A DNA stretch of 64,000 nucleotides from Diphasiastrum complanatum (taxonomy: Eukaryota; Streptophyta; Lycopodiopsida; Lycopodiales; Lycopodiaceae), in NCBI GenBank assembly GCA_029204225.1, contig CM055098.1:11801552-11865551 (forward strand), given 5' to 3'. The notes beneath the pieces were generated by a model. The model did not search any database. It worked only from the letters and a program-made list of their open reading frames with translations, and was not told the DNA's origin. Made by a program: the position numbers and the translations under genes. This document shows positions 41,803 through 53,616 of this stretch, in pieces. The stretch's first letter is position 1; each line of letters opens with the position of its first letter.

Positions 41803-44800
41803 CTAGCCTTCATACCTACGCCATGGTTTCTTGTATGTCTTGTTTTTAGGGCTGAGATTTTCAATAGAGGTGCCATCTTCCAAGTCAACCTCTTTTGAAA
41901 GACTTTGTAACATCTTCTCCTGGCTGTTGGAAACTTTCTGCTTGGCACGCCCAATGTTTTTGCTAACTCTGCGCTCCTGCAAATCGTGTAGGTTTTTAGC
42001 AATCTTTCTTGGCCTAATTCTTCATATAAGTTTGAAAATAGCAATTCCACTAAGCAATAGTGACACATTGTATGAGAAAATTGCTTACATCATGAAATGG
42101 AAAGTCGTCTGCCTCGAGCATGTGGACTACATGTCCCATTTTTGGTCTTTTCAAAGAATCAGGATCAACACATCGAAGAGCAATAAGCAAAGCCCTTTTC
42201 AATGCTCGTGATGAAGGCTTCACTTCCAGGTGAGGATCTGCCACATCTTCAGACCGCCTGCTTCCAACCATAATCTTCACCCAATCTACAAGGTTCACCT
42301 GTGCACGTAGCATTTTGTTCAAGATCATTGCTTATATCTTGAGCATCTTGACATAATTCCGAATTTGATAATAGATAATTTTATGCTGGTAAACACTTTC
42401 AATCAAGTCATCCTTGAGTCAGAGGCCAAGCAACTGGCACAAATGCAGAGCAAATGCCAAGGGTATACATGCAATGCTAATATTTTGAGTAGAGGAAATA
42501 GGTCAGTACCTCTCCAGGAGGGCGACTGTAATCCACAGGATCTCTACCAGTAATGACCTCCATGAGAAGGACACCAAAGCTGTATACATCACTTCTCTCA
42601 TTGAGCAGTCCCGTATTTGCATACTCTGGAGCAACATATCTATGGTATGGCAAGAGAGTAAGGGAAGTACTTGAGACTTTGTAATAAGAAACCCATACGT
42701 TAGGTAGCTAAAAGATAATCAATCTTCCTATGTTTCAAGATAAATTTGAAAGACCTTGCATGTCCTGTTGAATAAAATATACTTCATATACAGAGCTTAA
42801 TTACCCAAATGTGCCCATCACTCGGGTTGTGACATGACTTTTGTCAGATCCCAGAAGCTTTGCCAATCCAAAATCTGAAACCTTGGCATTGTACTGTGAA
42901 TCTATCAGTATATTACTTGCTTTTATATCTCTATGAACTACCTTTGGCTCCAGAGCTTCATGCAAATATGTCAATCTGTAAAATGTATATCCAACATAAG
43001 TCAGGATGAACATGTTGCATTACTAATATCCTTTTAATGCTGTTCAGATATTGTAAATTTGCAATTGACTAGCTTTGAGAGTCAATATACAGAAAGATGA
43101 AGATTTGAAGAACTCAATGAAAGGTTCTAAAATGAGAATGCATCAATAGATTATCTTTACATGCATACACTTATTTGCACGGAGAGAGAAGAGGAACTGA
43201 AGATATATAAACGAGCCTTACGCTTTTGCAGTCCCAAGAATGACCTTCATACGTGCCTCCCAGGTTAGTGTGGTAGTCTTTGACATTGGGCCATGAAGCC
43301 ATTGTTCAAGATTTCCATTATCTACGTACTCATACACCAACATCCTGGGGAGACATACACTCCAGAAGCAATTGCTTCAGCAAACTAACAAAATATATTA
43401 TTGACAACGAGGAACTAGTTGCAACATTGGAGAGAACAAATGGGATGGGGAGCATTTCAATGGGGGGGGGGTCATTATATCATTGCATCTTCATATAAAA
43501 AATTATGGGATCAAAGTTGAGTATATGAAGGTATTTGTGGATTAATTTGTAGGCCAAAGATCTGAATAACAATAGCAGATGAAAGGAAAGTAAATGCTAA
43601 CAAATATTGCTGAGCTTCAACTTTGCAACCTCATACTCTGTCCAAATGAATCCAATAGCTTGTCAGCTGTCAAACACAAGCAGGTGTGAAAAGATCTTTT
43701 TACCTATAGTTTCCATCTGCACAGAATCCAAGAAGTCGTACAAGATTTTTGTGCCTCACTTTCCCTATGGCCTCTACTTCAACTCGAAACTCTTTCTCTG
43801 CTTGGCCTCTGCAGAGGATATCATGGAAGTTTGAACCAATCATGAGAAAAGCATTCAGTAAAGTCAAGAATAAAACACAAAGCTCAGCACTCAGAGCAGG
43901 AAACCAGGCTCTTCAGGACTGTTATGGCTTTAGAGCTCAAGTAACTGCTACCCCATTTTATCATTATATATATTGCTCTGGAGGCAAAACTGAAATTTTT
44001 TACTAATAAAGCCTACCTACAATATACATCAAATAAAATTCTAGGCAGGTAAGGGCTGCACCATCCTACCGGCACTCTGTTCGCTGCCACAAGCTTTATT
44101 GAGCATATCATTAACAGATGATTCCTTAGAGTCTTTGATTGATGCTCATACCTGTTGTTCAGAAGGTTCTTGATAGCGATCATCGTATCATCAATCTGTC
44201 CCCTGTATACGATGCCATAGCCACCCTCACCCACCACATTGCAATCGGCAAATTCTTCAGTGGCAACTGACAAATCTCGAAGCGAATACCAATGGCCCCA
44301 ACCTAGCTGGCAAACTTCTGGAACAGTTGCAATAGAGGATTCAGTGGAGCGAGAATCCCCACTTCCATGAGAAGTTTTCTCGAGAGAGTCCTTTTTCAAA
44401 CCCCTCTCCAATAGGTTGATAGCAGCTTTCTGTAGTCTGTCTTGATTCGAAGGACTATCCACAAGCTCATGCTTTGTCAAACCAGGGTATCCTACTTCTT
44501 GTTTGTCCATTGCAGTCCTTGGTGCAAATCTTCCCGGTGTCTTTGAGCATCCTGTCACAAGCATGTAACCTTGGACTTCCTCAGAGTCACTGGCAGAGAA
44601 ATTCTGCATCTCCCCCCCACCCACAGTCTCTGGTATAAATGCAGTTCGTGCCTGCGATCCGTAGGTATCATTGGGCATGTATCTACTTTGAGCATCAGAA
44701 TAAACAACATTCTTACGGACAACAGCCTTCTCTGAATCATTTTCGCCAGAAATGTCAGAACCTGACATTGAAAAACCAGGAGGCATATAGGGGCTTCCTA

Positions 44801-45023
44801 CTCTATCCATTTTCACTTCCTGAATTTCTTTGGAGACAATGGGTATGGTATGTGGGAAGTTTTCTTTTGAACGACGCGATCTTCTTCTGGAAGCCAGCCA
44901 GATTGACAGAAAAAAAAGAATGAAGGCGAAGATTACTCCAACTCCAATTCCAAGCACAACCCATAATTTAAGCCCAAAGATGGCGGTTTTTTTAGAAAGG
45001 TGGTCGTTCAAGAAGCTGCTCAT
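41803..45023 (-). CDS. Membrane-anchored receptor-like Ser/Thr kinase, seven exons, intact
   Basis: Coding exons (minus): 45023-44152, 43808-43704, 43344-43222, 42975-42805, 42639-42510, 42298-42089, 41976-41803; all introns are GT-AG and phases agree, giving 594 codons. The N-terminus is short and extracellular ([20 protein letters not shown]), then one membrane segment (about residues 20-44), a basic stop-transfer RRRSRRSK and a serine-rich juxtamembrane region. Kinase motifs are complete: GEGGYG (about 265), Lys in IAIK (285), HRDIKASN (381-388), DFG (401-403) and YVAPEY. The RD motif implies activation-loop control. The layout matches the plant group typified by Arabidopsis At1g01540/At4g01330, recalled from memory. 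A 5' UTR intron probably ends at 45133 (TTTTGCAG). No defect seen. Confidence 0.92.
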
Positions 45024-46453
45024 GTTGCCTGCCAAATCTTTTACAAACTTCAGGTTTACAGGAAGGGATGTATGAAACCCGAAAAGGCCTTTTTCCAAGT
45101 CGCGACCATCAGCTTTTCCCCACCTCGAAACTTCTGCAAAACTAAAGCTTTTCTCATTCCACGCCCCATCCAGCAGCAACCACGCACGGATTTATCCAGA
45201 TGTACATTAATCAAAACAGCATTTTGAGGACGGCAATGCCAGAGAACTTAACTATCTACAGTCGTCTAAAAACTACGGGTGAAGTCAATGCAGTGGGGGA
45301 AGTTCAAAGAAACAAGTACAATCAGATCTTTGTCAACCGATCTGCAAAAGACTTCAAGCTGCATTTACCCAAACTTATCAATTTGACTGATGTATTTCTA
45401 TCACGATGATCTTGTACACAGCCCAGTTGATCCTACGAGCTAACAAACTAATTTCCCAAAGAAATACTAAAATTCGTCGCTAGTTTTGAGCCGATCTGAA
45501 AACTTTTGGGAGCTTTTCCAAGCCAGTGAGCTTCCAAGAAGACAGACTTGAGCAAATGCAAATATCTCAATAGCACCTTTTAAGAGATTAGTGAGATTGT
45601 ATCGAATCAGCTTTTGGTTCTGGTGATCACGTAGAAGCCGATTGTCAAGACCATGAAAACTATTGGGTTTCCTGCTAAGTTTGAGAATAGCAGCCTCCAG
45701 TTTCTCTATGGCGATCAGTCCATATACAAACTTCTAACAAGGACTTCCACAAGCCCGAGTAAGGATCCTTACTGCATTCCGTAGATATCAGTATACTAAA
45801 ACCTTTGTACATTACGAACTTGGTTGTTTGGCAACAAATGTAACATAAGGAGAAACTTGAAACTTTTACAATACAACAAAAAAGAAAAGCAACTGGAAAG
45901 GCCTAACTTTGCAGAATATGCTTTTGTTTGCACAACAGACTAAAAAGGAGCAGCAAACTATCATACATCTAGCAGACTACAGTAAGCCATCAATAGAAGA
46001 CACCTGTACCCCCTGTTGAAAACAAATGCCAAACCAAAAACCTCCAAATTTTTCCCATTTTCGCAGACTCTGAGCTGAACCCCAAAGCCACCCTAAAGAT
46101 AATGCAGGTGGGCGATGGAGTAGAGAATGAAAATGGTAACAGCAGAAGAAACAGGCACCAATGAATTGAGAAAGCAAGACACTGAAATTGCAAGAATACA
46201 GAAAAATGTGTGAAGAAAGAAAGAAGCTTTGATGATGCTACCCGCAATGCCAAGAAATCCTATCCCATCGTTCATTCATTTTAGGCAAAAAGAAGAACAA
46301 AAGTTCAACAAAACCCAGGAAAACAGAAGCAAATAAAACTGGCTTCGAGCTGTTTGTGGGCACTGATTCCTCCACAGAAAAAAAAGGAAGATCAAAAGAG
46401 AGAGAAAGGAGAGATGGGATCGAGGATCGTACACTCTATCACTTGGATTTTTC

Positions 46454-46524
46454 CACGTGTCATTATGGCTACGTGGCATGTGGTTAACGGTTGATCATCA
46501 ACACGTGGCAAGATCTGGACGTGG
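46454..46524. promoter_or_regulatory. Cluster of four ACGT-core (G-box/ABRE-like) elements
   Basis: CACGTG at 46454-46459, ACGTGG at 46471-46476, CACGTGG at 46502-46508 and ACGTGG at 46519-46524. Four ACGTG cores in 71 bp is far above chance. A pyrimidine-rich leader-like sequence follows on the minus strand from about 46430, so this is likely the proximal promoter of the kinase gene, with bZIP or bHLH control. Confidence 0.6.
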
Positions 46525-46619
46525 ATGATTAAATCCAACGGTGATGAAGCCTAGATCATGAGGTACCATTAAGCTAGGAGGGAGGAGGAGACTTGGAAGG
46601 ACAGGTGTCAGGAAGACAG

Positions 46620-49600
46620 CAGAGCAAAGTAAGGTACTGAGCAGCTGCGTCCAGCTAGGCATGCGGAGGTATATAATAATAATAATATGTCATTTAATCT
46701 TTCTTCTTTGGCCTTTTCTTTTTTTCTAATTTCAACAGACATTACTAACTAAATTAACTCGCCAACAAACTCTTATCTGGTCACCTGACTCCCTGCACAC
46801 TCTTAGCCGCCTTCATACAACATATTACCTTCTTTTTGCAAATTCAAAGTTTAGTGCTGATTCTCAACATTCTTGAGAAGAATGTTTCATCCTTCTTTTG
46901 AATCAACTCTTCTTTCTTTATAAGCCTCAAGTCCCTTGGGCCTTGACCCTCTTCAAGTCACATGTAGGTTGACATCCCCTTCTCTCATCCATGAGGTCAA
47001 GTGAATACATTTTCAATGCATGTTCTTTGCACCTCTCTCCATACAATGTTACATGTTATGCAAAATTGTAAACAAATGGGCCTTTGAAAATAGAATGCAT
47101 ACATACAATTGTTTGGATTAGCATAGTTTGACAACTACTTGCCATGTTATGAGCTGACATAAACCATGTGGCAAAGGATCAAAATTTCATCTCTATACCT
47201 AAACAAAAACTGCTAATTCACACACACTTTTATTGATATGATTACTTGAACAATCTGTGCCATTTCCAACCTCCAATCGATTATTCATTCACACTCTTTT
47301 TTAGAGAAACTTGGACAAGCCCATTTTTGCATAACTTGTAGATTGGTTTCCATAGAAAATTTCTAGATACAAACTCGCCAATGGTTTGATTTTACCTCTT
47401 TGTTTTAGACTTGTAAGTTTATGAATTTGGCTAAATTTCAACTTAATAAAAAAATTAATTGTTGGTAAATGTTATGTAAGTGTTTTAACTTATTGGTGAT
47501 GTAAGCAAAAGTTTTGTAGGTTCTAGAGGCTCTTAAGATTGGAGACTCTATTGGGTTGCATAATGCAAATGTAAAATACATAATGGACGGAATGACAGAA
47601 CCTACTTTCAACACTACATGCCTAGTAAGTCCAAAATTTTAATAGGTCCAAGAGAAAAAAATTGGACTCCCCCCCTTTCACATTAACATTCACTTGCCAC
47701 TATCTGGCACATGACGATAGTGACCCACTACCACATAGGGGCAAGTCATATCCATTTCCCCTGGCATGTTGGCCTACATCTTTGAAGATTTTTAACCCTT
47801 CAGTGCCAATATTCCTTTCAATGAAATTCAGTTCACTTTTAACCTTTCAATGGAAAAAACTTTGAGCACCCTTCAACCTTTTAATATGAAAAATTTCATA
47901 CTTGCATTTTAAAACACAACAACTTAAAAATGGACCAATCGTATGTCAAGTTTCAAATGGGCCAATCATATTGTAGCCCTTCATACACTTACCAACCAAA
48001 TTGAAATGGGGGTGGTCACAGTTGCCAAGGTTTAAAAAATGGGTGGGAAGTGAAAGGGCTAAGGAAAGGGACTTGCGAGTAGTCTGAAACCACCCTAAGG
48101 ACTTCAAAGGAGTATTAAATATTCATTGGTAGCTAATTAATGAACTAGGAGTAGAGACCTCTAGGTTAATTCCAAGTAAGTTTTTAACGTACTTAGTAAC
48201 CACTAGAGTGTGGACTTTATGTTTTGCATCTATGTAGCAAGCTAGAATTCTATTAAATATTTTGGATTAATGATAGATGAATCTACATATTTGTTTGTTG
48301 ATAAAAACATGGGTTTATGGAAGAGCACTTGCATAAGGTTTGTTCTTTGGGTTTTTATGATGTATTTGACAAGTTAAGACAAGATTTGCATGACTTGCTT
48401 GTTCAAATGTCATCTAACTATAGATTATTTTTAATAGATTGCATTAGTTTTGGTTCATATGGAGTCTCGTCTAGATCAAAACTAACCTGGAATAGTGACT
48501 TCATTGAATAAAAGTTTTTTTTTTTCTAACTTTTATCCATTGTGTTGCACATAAAACAACAATGCAATAAAAAACTAATCCATAGCATTTGTTGGCTCAG
48601 TCAACATAAAGAGCTTTATAAACCTTGAGAAGTTTTAAAACTTTTACTACTATATTTGACAACAAAAAATCTCAATATGTTTTTAAAAGTTGAAAATCCT
48701 GCAATTATCTATAGTATCCACTTTCTAGTTGACAGTACAAGGCAACTCTTAGCCAAATGTTTATATTGACGTCACAACAATTCCAAGCTTGATAGCAGCT
48801 ATTGAGCTCATTAATAATCCTATGATGGATATGAACTCAAATAGCTTAGATAGTTAGTATTATCTTATATTTCCTAGTTATGAATCTGAATAATATATAT
48901 CTTGCAGCTTTGCGAGATGCTTTAAAAGGTAAGATGTACAAAAGTGTTGATATTTGTAGAAATCTAAATGGATTTGTCCTTATTGAAGCAATAAAGATAG
49001 AAGATGAGTTTTCTAGGTTTGTTGTGAAAAGTATTGGAAAAAAATATAATAATACATTCTCCTCTTCCTCTTGTGAATGTGAGCCCGCAAGATCTTACGT
49101 GCTAGGTTCATGTGCCCTAATGCATGATTGTGAGATGTTCTAGATTTCAATGTGGAGATCAACATGAGCTTTTTGCTTACTTCTTTGTTTTTGTATCATT
49201 ATTATCTCTAATGTGTTGTGATTTTGGATTATAACATCTGCATTCATGGCATTGAAGTGGTATTTCCAATGTATTAAGGGTTTTGTTTAGTATTCTTTGT
49301 TTTCTCATATGTTGTTTCATGTTTCTTGCCTAGTGCCACTGGCGGAGGCAAAGGGACATGACAAAAAGTAAACATAGATACTATTATTAAAAAACATTCA
49401 AAATATGATCTTTCAAGGCTAAAAATAACTCTCCAAGACTATGCAATTTGCATCATTGTTCTAATGGTTATTGATTATACTACTTTTTGGGTATAGATAT
49501 TTTTTTGAAATTTGAAATGATTTTATTGCAAAAATTCTAGAATGTGAAATTCTTATTATGGAATTCAAAGACACCAAAGATTTCTTGATTCTTGATCACC

Positions 49601-50170
49601 AAAGATTTTATGTAGATTTTTTAAAGCTTTCTAAAGAAATTTATTTGATGGAAGGTTTTTTCTTTTTTTCAAATAATGATAAAAAGGGAATTTAAGATTT
49701 AAACATCAACTCAACGATTTTTTCAAGGTTAATTTTGAAAACATTTATACTACAATAGAAGCTTGAAGGCTTTTTATAACCCTCTCAACAGAAGCTGGAA
49801 GGTTTTCTACAAGGTTATAAAAAACATCTTTTACAAGCGCTGATGTAAATTTTGAATGGCTTAGATTGATTATTGCAAAGGCCTTGTCGATTGGTGGGTT
49901 GATATTATAAATGAATCGTATGTGACTTCAATGGTTCTCAATCGAAAAAACACCCTTGTGCATTTATTCATAGGAAAAAGTAGTAGGTAAAATGATCTGT
50001 TGTTTTGTTAGAACTTCATCTAGAACACTTGGTTTACCACAAAGGCCTTACCACATGATTGGTGGGTTGACATATTAATTTTCTCAATTTGGTCAAAATT
50101 TGGAAGGTCATTTTTATTAGCAACTTTTTATTGTGTTGAAGATTTTGTAGTGTCTGATAAGCAACTGGTG
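46620..50170. other. No gene recognised
   Basis: AT-rich intergenic DNA. The open frame at 48880-49143 (87 codons, starting MNLNNIYLAALRDALKGKMY) begins with ATG but has no recognised motif and no neighbour to support it. Confidence 0.45.
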
Positions 50171-50663
50171 AAAATCTAATTTCTAGCTCTCGAATTTTAT
50201 ACGAATCGTGAAGACAGCGGGCGAGCAGGAAGAAAGCGGGGTGGATAGGGAATGGCGGAAGGGCGCTTTCAGAGAGGATCTTGCTTCTTTTGAGGGATCA
50301 CACTTCTTTTGCGGGATCTTTCTTCTGGTAACAGGACAGAGTTGGCCTTGTATTTTTTCTTTCTTCCAGGACGTGCTATGCCTTGGACTCTTTTCTGCTT
50401 CTGATCTGTCTCTCTCCAGCGCACATGTTGCGGCGGCCTTCTCTCTGTGTTTTTCAACACAACGCTCCTAGCTTGTATTGTTTCGCCTCTTCCCTCCAAG
50501 TGTTTTTTTAGCACTTTATGGCTGTCTTGATGTTCCACAGTCACAGCTCCCTGCTCATGCCTTATGAATTCTTCCTTTTGCTTTCCTGAGCTCCTCTCTT
50601 TCTGAGCCTAGTTTTCTTTGATCTTGCTGTTTCTGGGAGGCTGATCTGACTGGCTGTTTCTCG

Positions 50664-51890
50664 ATGGCTAATCAAATGCCTTCTCGTGCTTACCAAAACC
50701 GCAAAATGTCTCATTCACCTCCTTCTAATAGGTTCTCTCGTCCTGTCGACAAGAATGGCTCTATTCCCGCCTATATTAGTGCCCCTAATAGTTTGCCTCT
50801 TCGCTCAACAGGTTTACTCCCTACTCCTCATGATGTCATTCCATCCTTGAGCTTTGTAGAGGTCCTCAAGAACAAACCTTGCGATCCTTTTTTCCCTTCC
50901 TCTTTGGAAAAGTTGCCAGCTCTAAAAAAAAGGTCAATGTTACTTTGGATCCCATCAACTCCTTAGTCGGTTCATCAGCTCTCTCTTTCCCTCCGGATCT
51001 TGTAGCTCTTTCTGCCTCCCAAACCTCTCTCTTCGAAACTTTTGTGGTTGTCTTCTTTGGTGCTTTCTCTCCTGACCCTTCCACCTTTAAAGACTTTATT
51101 TGCCATGTCATTGCCCCTCGCACTGGTGTCTTGTCAGGTTCGAATCTTTGGCTGCCAACTGCTTTCTGCTTCATTTCAGCTCTAAGTCGGATGCTCTTGG
51201 GATTCTCCGTTCCGCTTTAGATTTAATAACCCGACGGTTTTTGCTTTTAAGTTTTGCAAAGATTTTGATCTCCTTATGCTTCTACCATCACTCTTCCTGT
51301 CCACATTTCGCTCTTTTTCCCTGTGAAATTCAAATGTTTGCTTTACGGCCTCCTCTCTAGCTTTGGAGAGGTAGTTGATATCAAGGACGACTTCGACTCT
51401 CACTTCATATCAGAGCTTGCATTCTCTGGAGATTGGTTGATCCCCGCCCCCCAGCATCCCAGCTCAATATTTTTTATGGGGATGGTTTTTTTGAGCAATC
51501 TATTCATTTCAGACCATGAATGTGGGCGTCGAGTAGGCATTAACTCAATATGACAAGTCTCAATCCTTCAACGAGCCTTACAAACAGATCTGATATTTCT
51601 CTGGATATGCAAAATAAGCAAGCAGTCGCACTGGCTGCAAATTCCCCTGAACCTGATTTATCAGTAGCAGATAATAGTAGGGATCACTTGCGGACCGTAA
51701 TAGCTGAAACGCCACAACAGAAAGAGCAAATCACTACAATAACCCGCGGTGTACAAAATTCTACATTCCATGATGTTGTTTCCAATGTTCCCTCCCTCGA
51801 GGCCAACAATAAACCTGAAATGTCTAAGCAAAAGGGGAATCCATGTGTCCAACCAGAAAGAGGAACATCCACAATAGAAGTCCAGAGCTA
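50664..51890 (+). pseudogene. LINE ORF1 remnant (DUF4283-like)
   Basis: ATG at 50664 opens MANQMPSRAYQNRKMSHSPP, a proline/serine-rich start, with SLSFVEVLKNKPCDPFF. Shifted frames continue with NLWLPTAFCFIS and LERLV-like words, then FSGDWLIPAP. Plant L1 ORF1 proteins often carry a DUF4283 RNA-binding-like domain here; this is a memory-based placement. Several shifts mean it is not coding-competent. Confidence 0.5.
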
Positions 51891-51995
51891 GAAGAAGTCC
51901 CACGCATATTTTCTGAGAATATTGATGGCAGCTCCCTAGTTGCAACCAAAATTGCTCGGAGAAAAGATCGCAACATATTATGTTTTCCCCCAAAA

Positions 51996-52734
51996 ATGGC
52001 ACCAACAAATCGTAACAACCTACTGATTATTTTACGTCTATTTTTGTGAAACCTTAAAAGCCACAATATCACACCTGCATTTATTATTTCAAGATTTGGA
52101 GAAGTAATAAATCATTATTATTATTTTTAGACACAACACAAGTGCATTACACTTTGTAAAGTACTTTTACTATTATTGAAAATTATTTTTTAAAAACCTG
52201 AAATCATAAATTTATTATTTTTAGTAAATCTTGGGTTATTTTTTAGCAAAAAAAAAAAGAAAAAAAAAATCAACGATTGTCACGGCAGGGGAAGGCCCCG
52301 CCCGGGGGCCTTACCCTATACTATCATCATCCCATCAAACCCACAACAAAAATTGAATCCATTATCATCAATTCTATTCTATATTTTTTATTTTTTCATT
52401 CATCTCTACACTCGTAACAACCTAGTGATTTTTTTACAATGTATTTCTGTGAAACCTTAAAAGCCACAATATCACACCTGCATTTATTATTTCAAGATTT
52501 GGAGAAGTAATAAATGTGCAATGCATTATTACTATTTTTAGACACAACTAAAGGTGCATTACACTTTGTAAGGTACTTTTGCTATTATTAGAAAGTATTT
52601 TATTAGAAACCAAAAATCATAAATTTACTATTTTTAGTAAATTGAGGATTATTTTTAGCAAAAAAAAAAGGAAAAAAAAAAATCAACGATTGTCACGGCA
52701 GGGGAAGGTCCCCGCCCGAGGACCTTACCCTATA
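51996..52734. repeat. Direct repeat pair of about 310 bp inserted in the LINE
   Basis: Units at about 52008-52318 and 52409-52733 share long near-identical stretches (GTGAAACCTTAAAAGCCACA, AGATTTGGAGAAGTAATAAA, ATCAACGATTGTCACGGCAG). Each ends in a GC-rich hairpin (GGGGAAGGYCCCCGCCC and the complementary GGGCCTTACCC arm). A 90-bp spacer separates them, an LTR-spacer-LTR layout like a TRIM, but without a PBS. CAAAAAT at about 51989 and 52734 may be a target duplicate. Confidence 0.6.
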
Positions 52735-53085
52735 CAAAAATATCTGAGGACAACCGACAAGGCCACAAAAACAGAACCTTCAAAGAGAAATTATTATCTC
52801 TTAGCCCCTCTAAAAGTGCCACATCTGATTTCGAATCTAATGGAACTGGAACATGCTCTAAAGGTCCAAAGGAAAAAGAGGCTGGTAGAGACAAGATAGC
52901 CTTTTTTGACGAATTATCGTATGAGAGCTCGCACATGGAGTATCCTTCTCACTCTTCTCATTTTGGTCACCCCCTTCGGAAATGGGACAAGGACTAAGGC
53001 AAGATAACAGGATGTCCACACGCAGCTCCCTAAAAGCTTTGGCAAGAGTTAGAAGAAGGGACAGACAAATAGAGCATATTTAACC

Positions 53086-53616
53086 ATGGAACAGCATGAA
53101 GTCCTTACAGGCGTAACTACTTCCCTTCCCCTCCTTTTTTATTTCAATATAAATGTGATCTCATGGAATGTTAGGGGACTCAACTCGCCCATTCGCCGCT
53201 CATTGCTCTTCAATTACCTATTGTCCCTTCGCCGATCCAACACTATGATTTGTCTTCAAGAAACCAAGCTGAGCGGCTTTCTTCTTGATTCCCTTACCAA
53301 ATCTTTTGCTCGGAACTTCAATTATTCTTGCACCCCTGCCAATGGTACTCGTGGAGGATTGGTGACTCTTGTTTCCAGATACTGGAAACTTGCTTCCCAC
53401 TTCTCAATTTCCGGAGGGCATGCTAATATTTGCACTATTTCTAAATGCGGAGTAAAGTTCTTTCTCTTGATGAAGGACACGGTTGAGAGGCCTTCTCTCC
53501 AGAACGAGTGGCGGCTGCTAGGGGTTTTTCTCTCTTCTTCTCCTAAACTTTTTTTTAGGGTTTTAGGATTAGAAGAAGGTTTCATGCCTCAAAAGTTATT
53601 TACGGCTTTTGCTTAG
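53086..53616 (+). pseudogene. LINE ORF2 endonuclease, N-terminal part
   Basis: NVISWNVRGLNSPIRRSLLF, MICLQETKLS and GTRGGLVTLVSRYWKL are the first motifs of an AP-type endonuclease as found at the start of plant L1 ORF2. The Asn and Glu active-site positions are present in WNVRG and QETK. The sequence breaks at about 53510 (NEWRLLG) and the rest of ORF2 is missing. Confidence 0.82.

Larger units (their letters stand above)
50170..53616 (+). mobile_element. L1-type LINE, 3' truncated and interrupted
   Basis: A GC-richer 5' leader from about 50170 is followed by an ORF1 region (50664 to about 51980), an inserted repeat pair (about 51996-52734), more linker, and the start of ORF2 (53086-53616) encoding an apurinic-type endonuclease. 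Reverse transcriptase and a poly-A tail are absent. Frameshifts break ORF1. Confidence 0.75.

Noticed and set aside
44555-45409. Frames overlapping the first exon of the kinase gene on both strands
   Set aside because: Shadows of the real exon.
45977-46479. Several hydrophobic minus-strand ORFs upstream of the kinase gene
   Set aside because: They lie in a pyrimidine-rich leader or intron and overlap each other in different frames; no motif.
48880-49143. 87-codon ATG ORF
   Set aside because: No homology recognised and no promoter or splice context; may be chance in AT-rich DNA.
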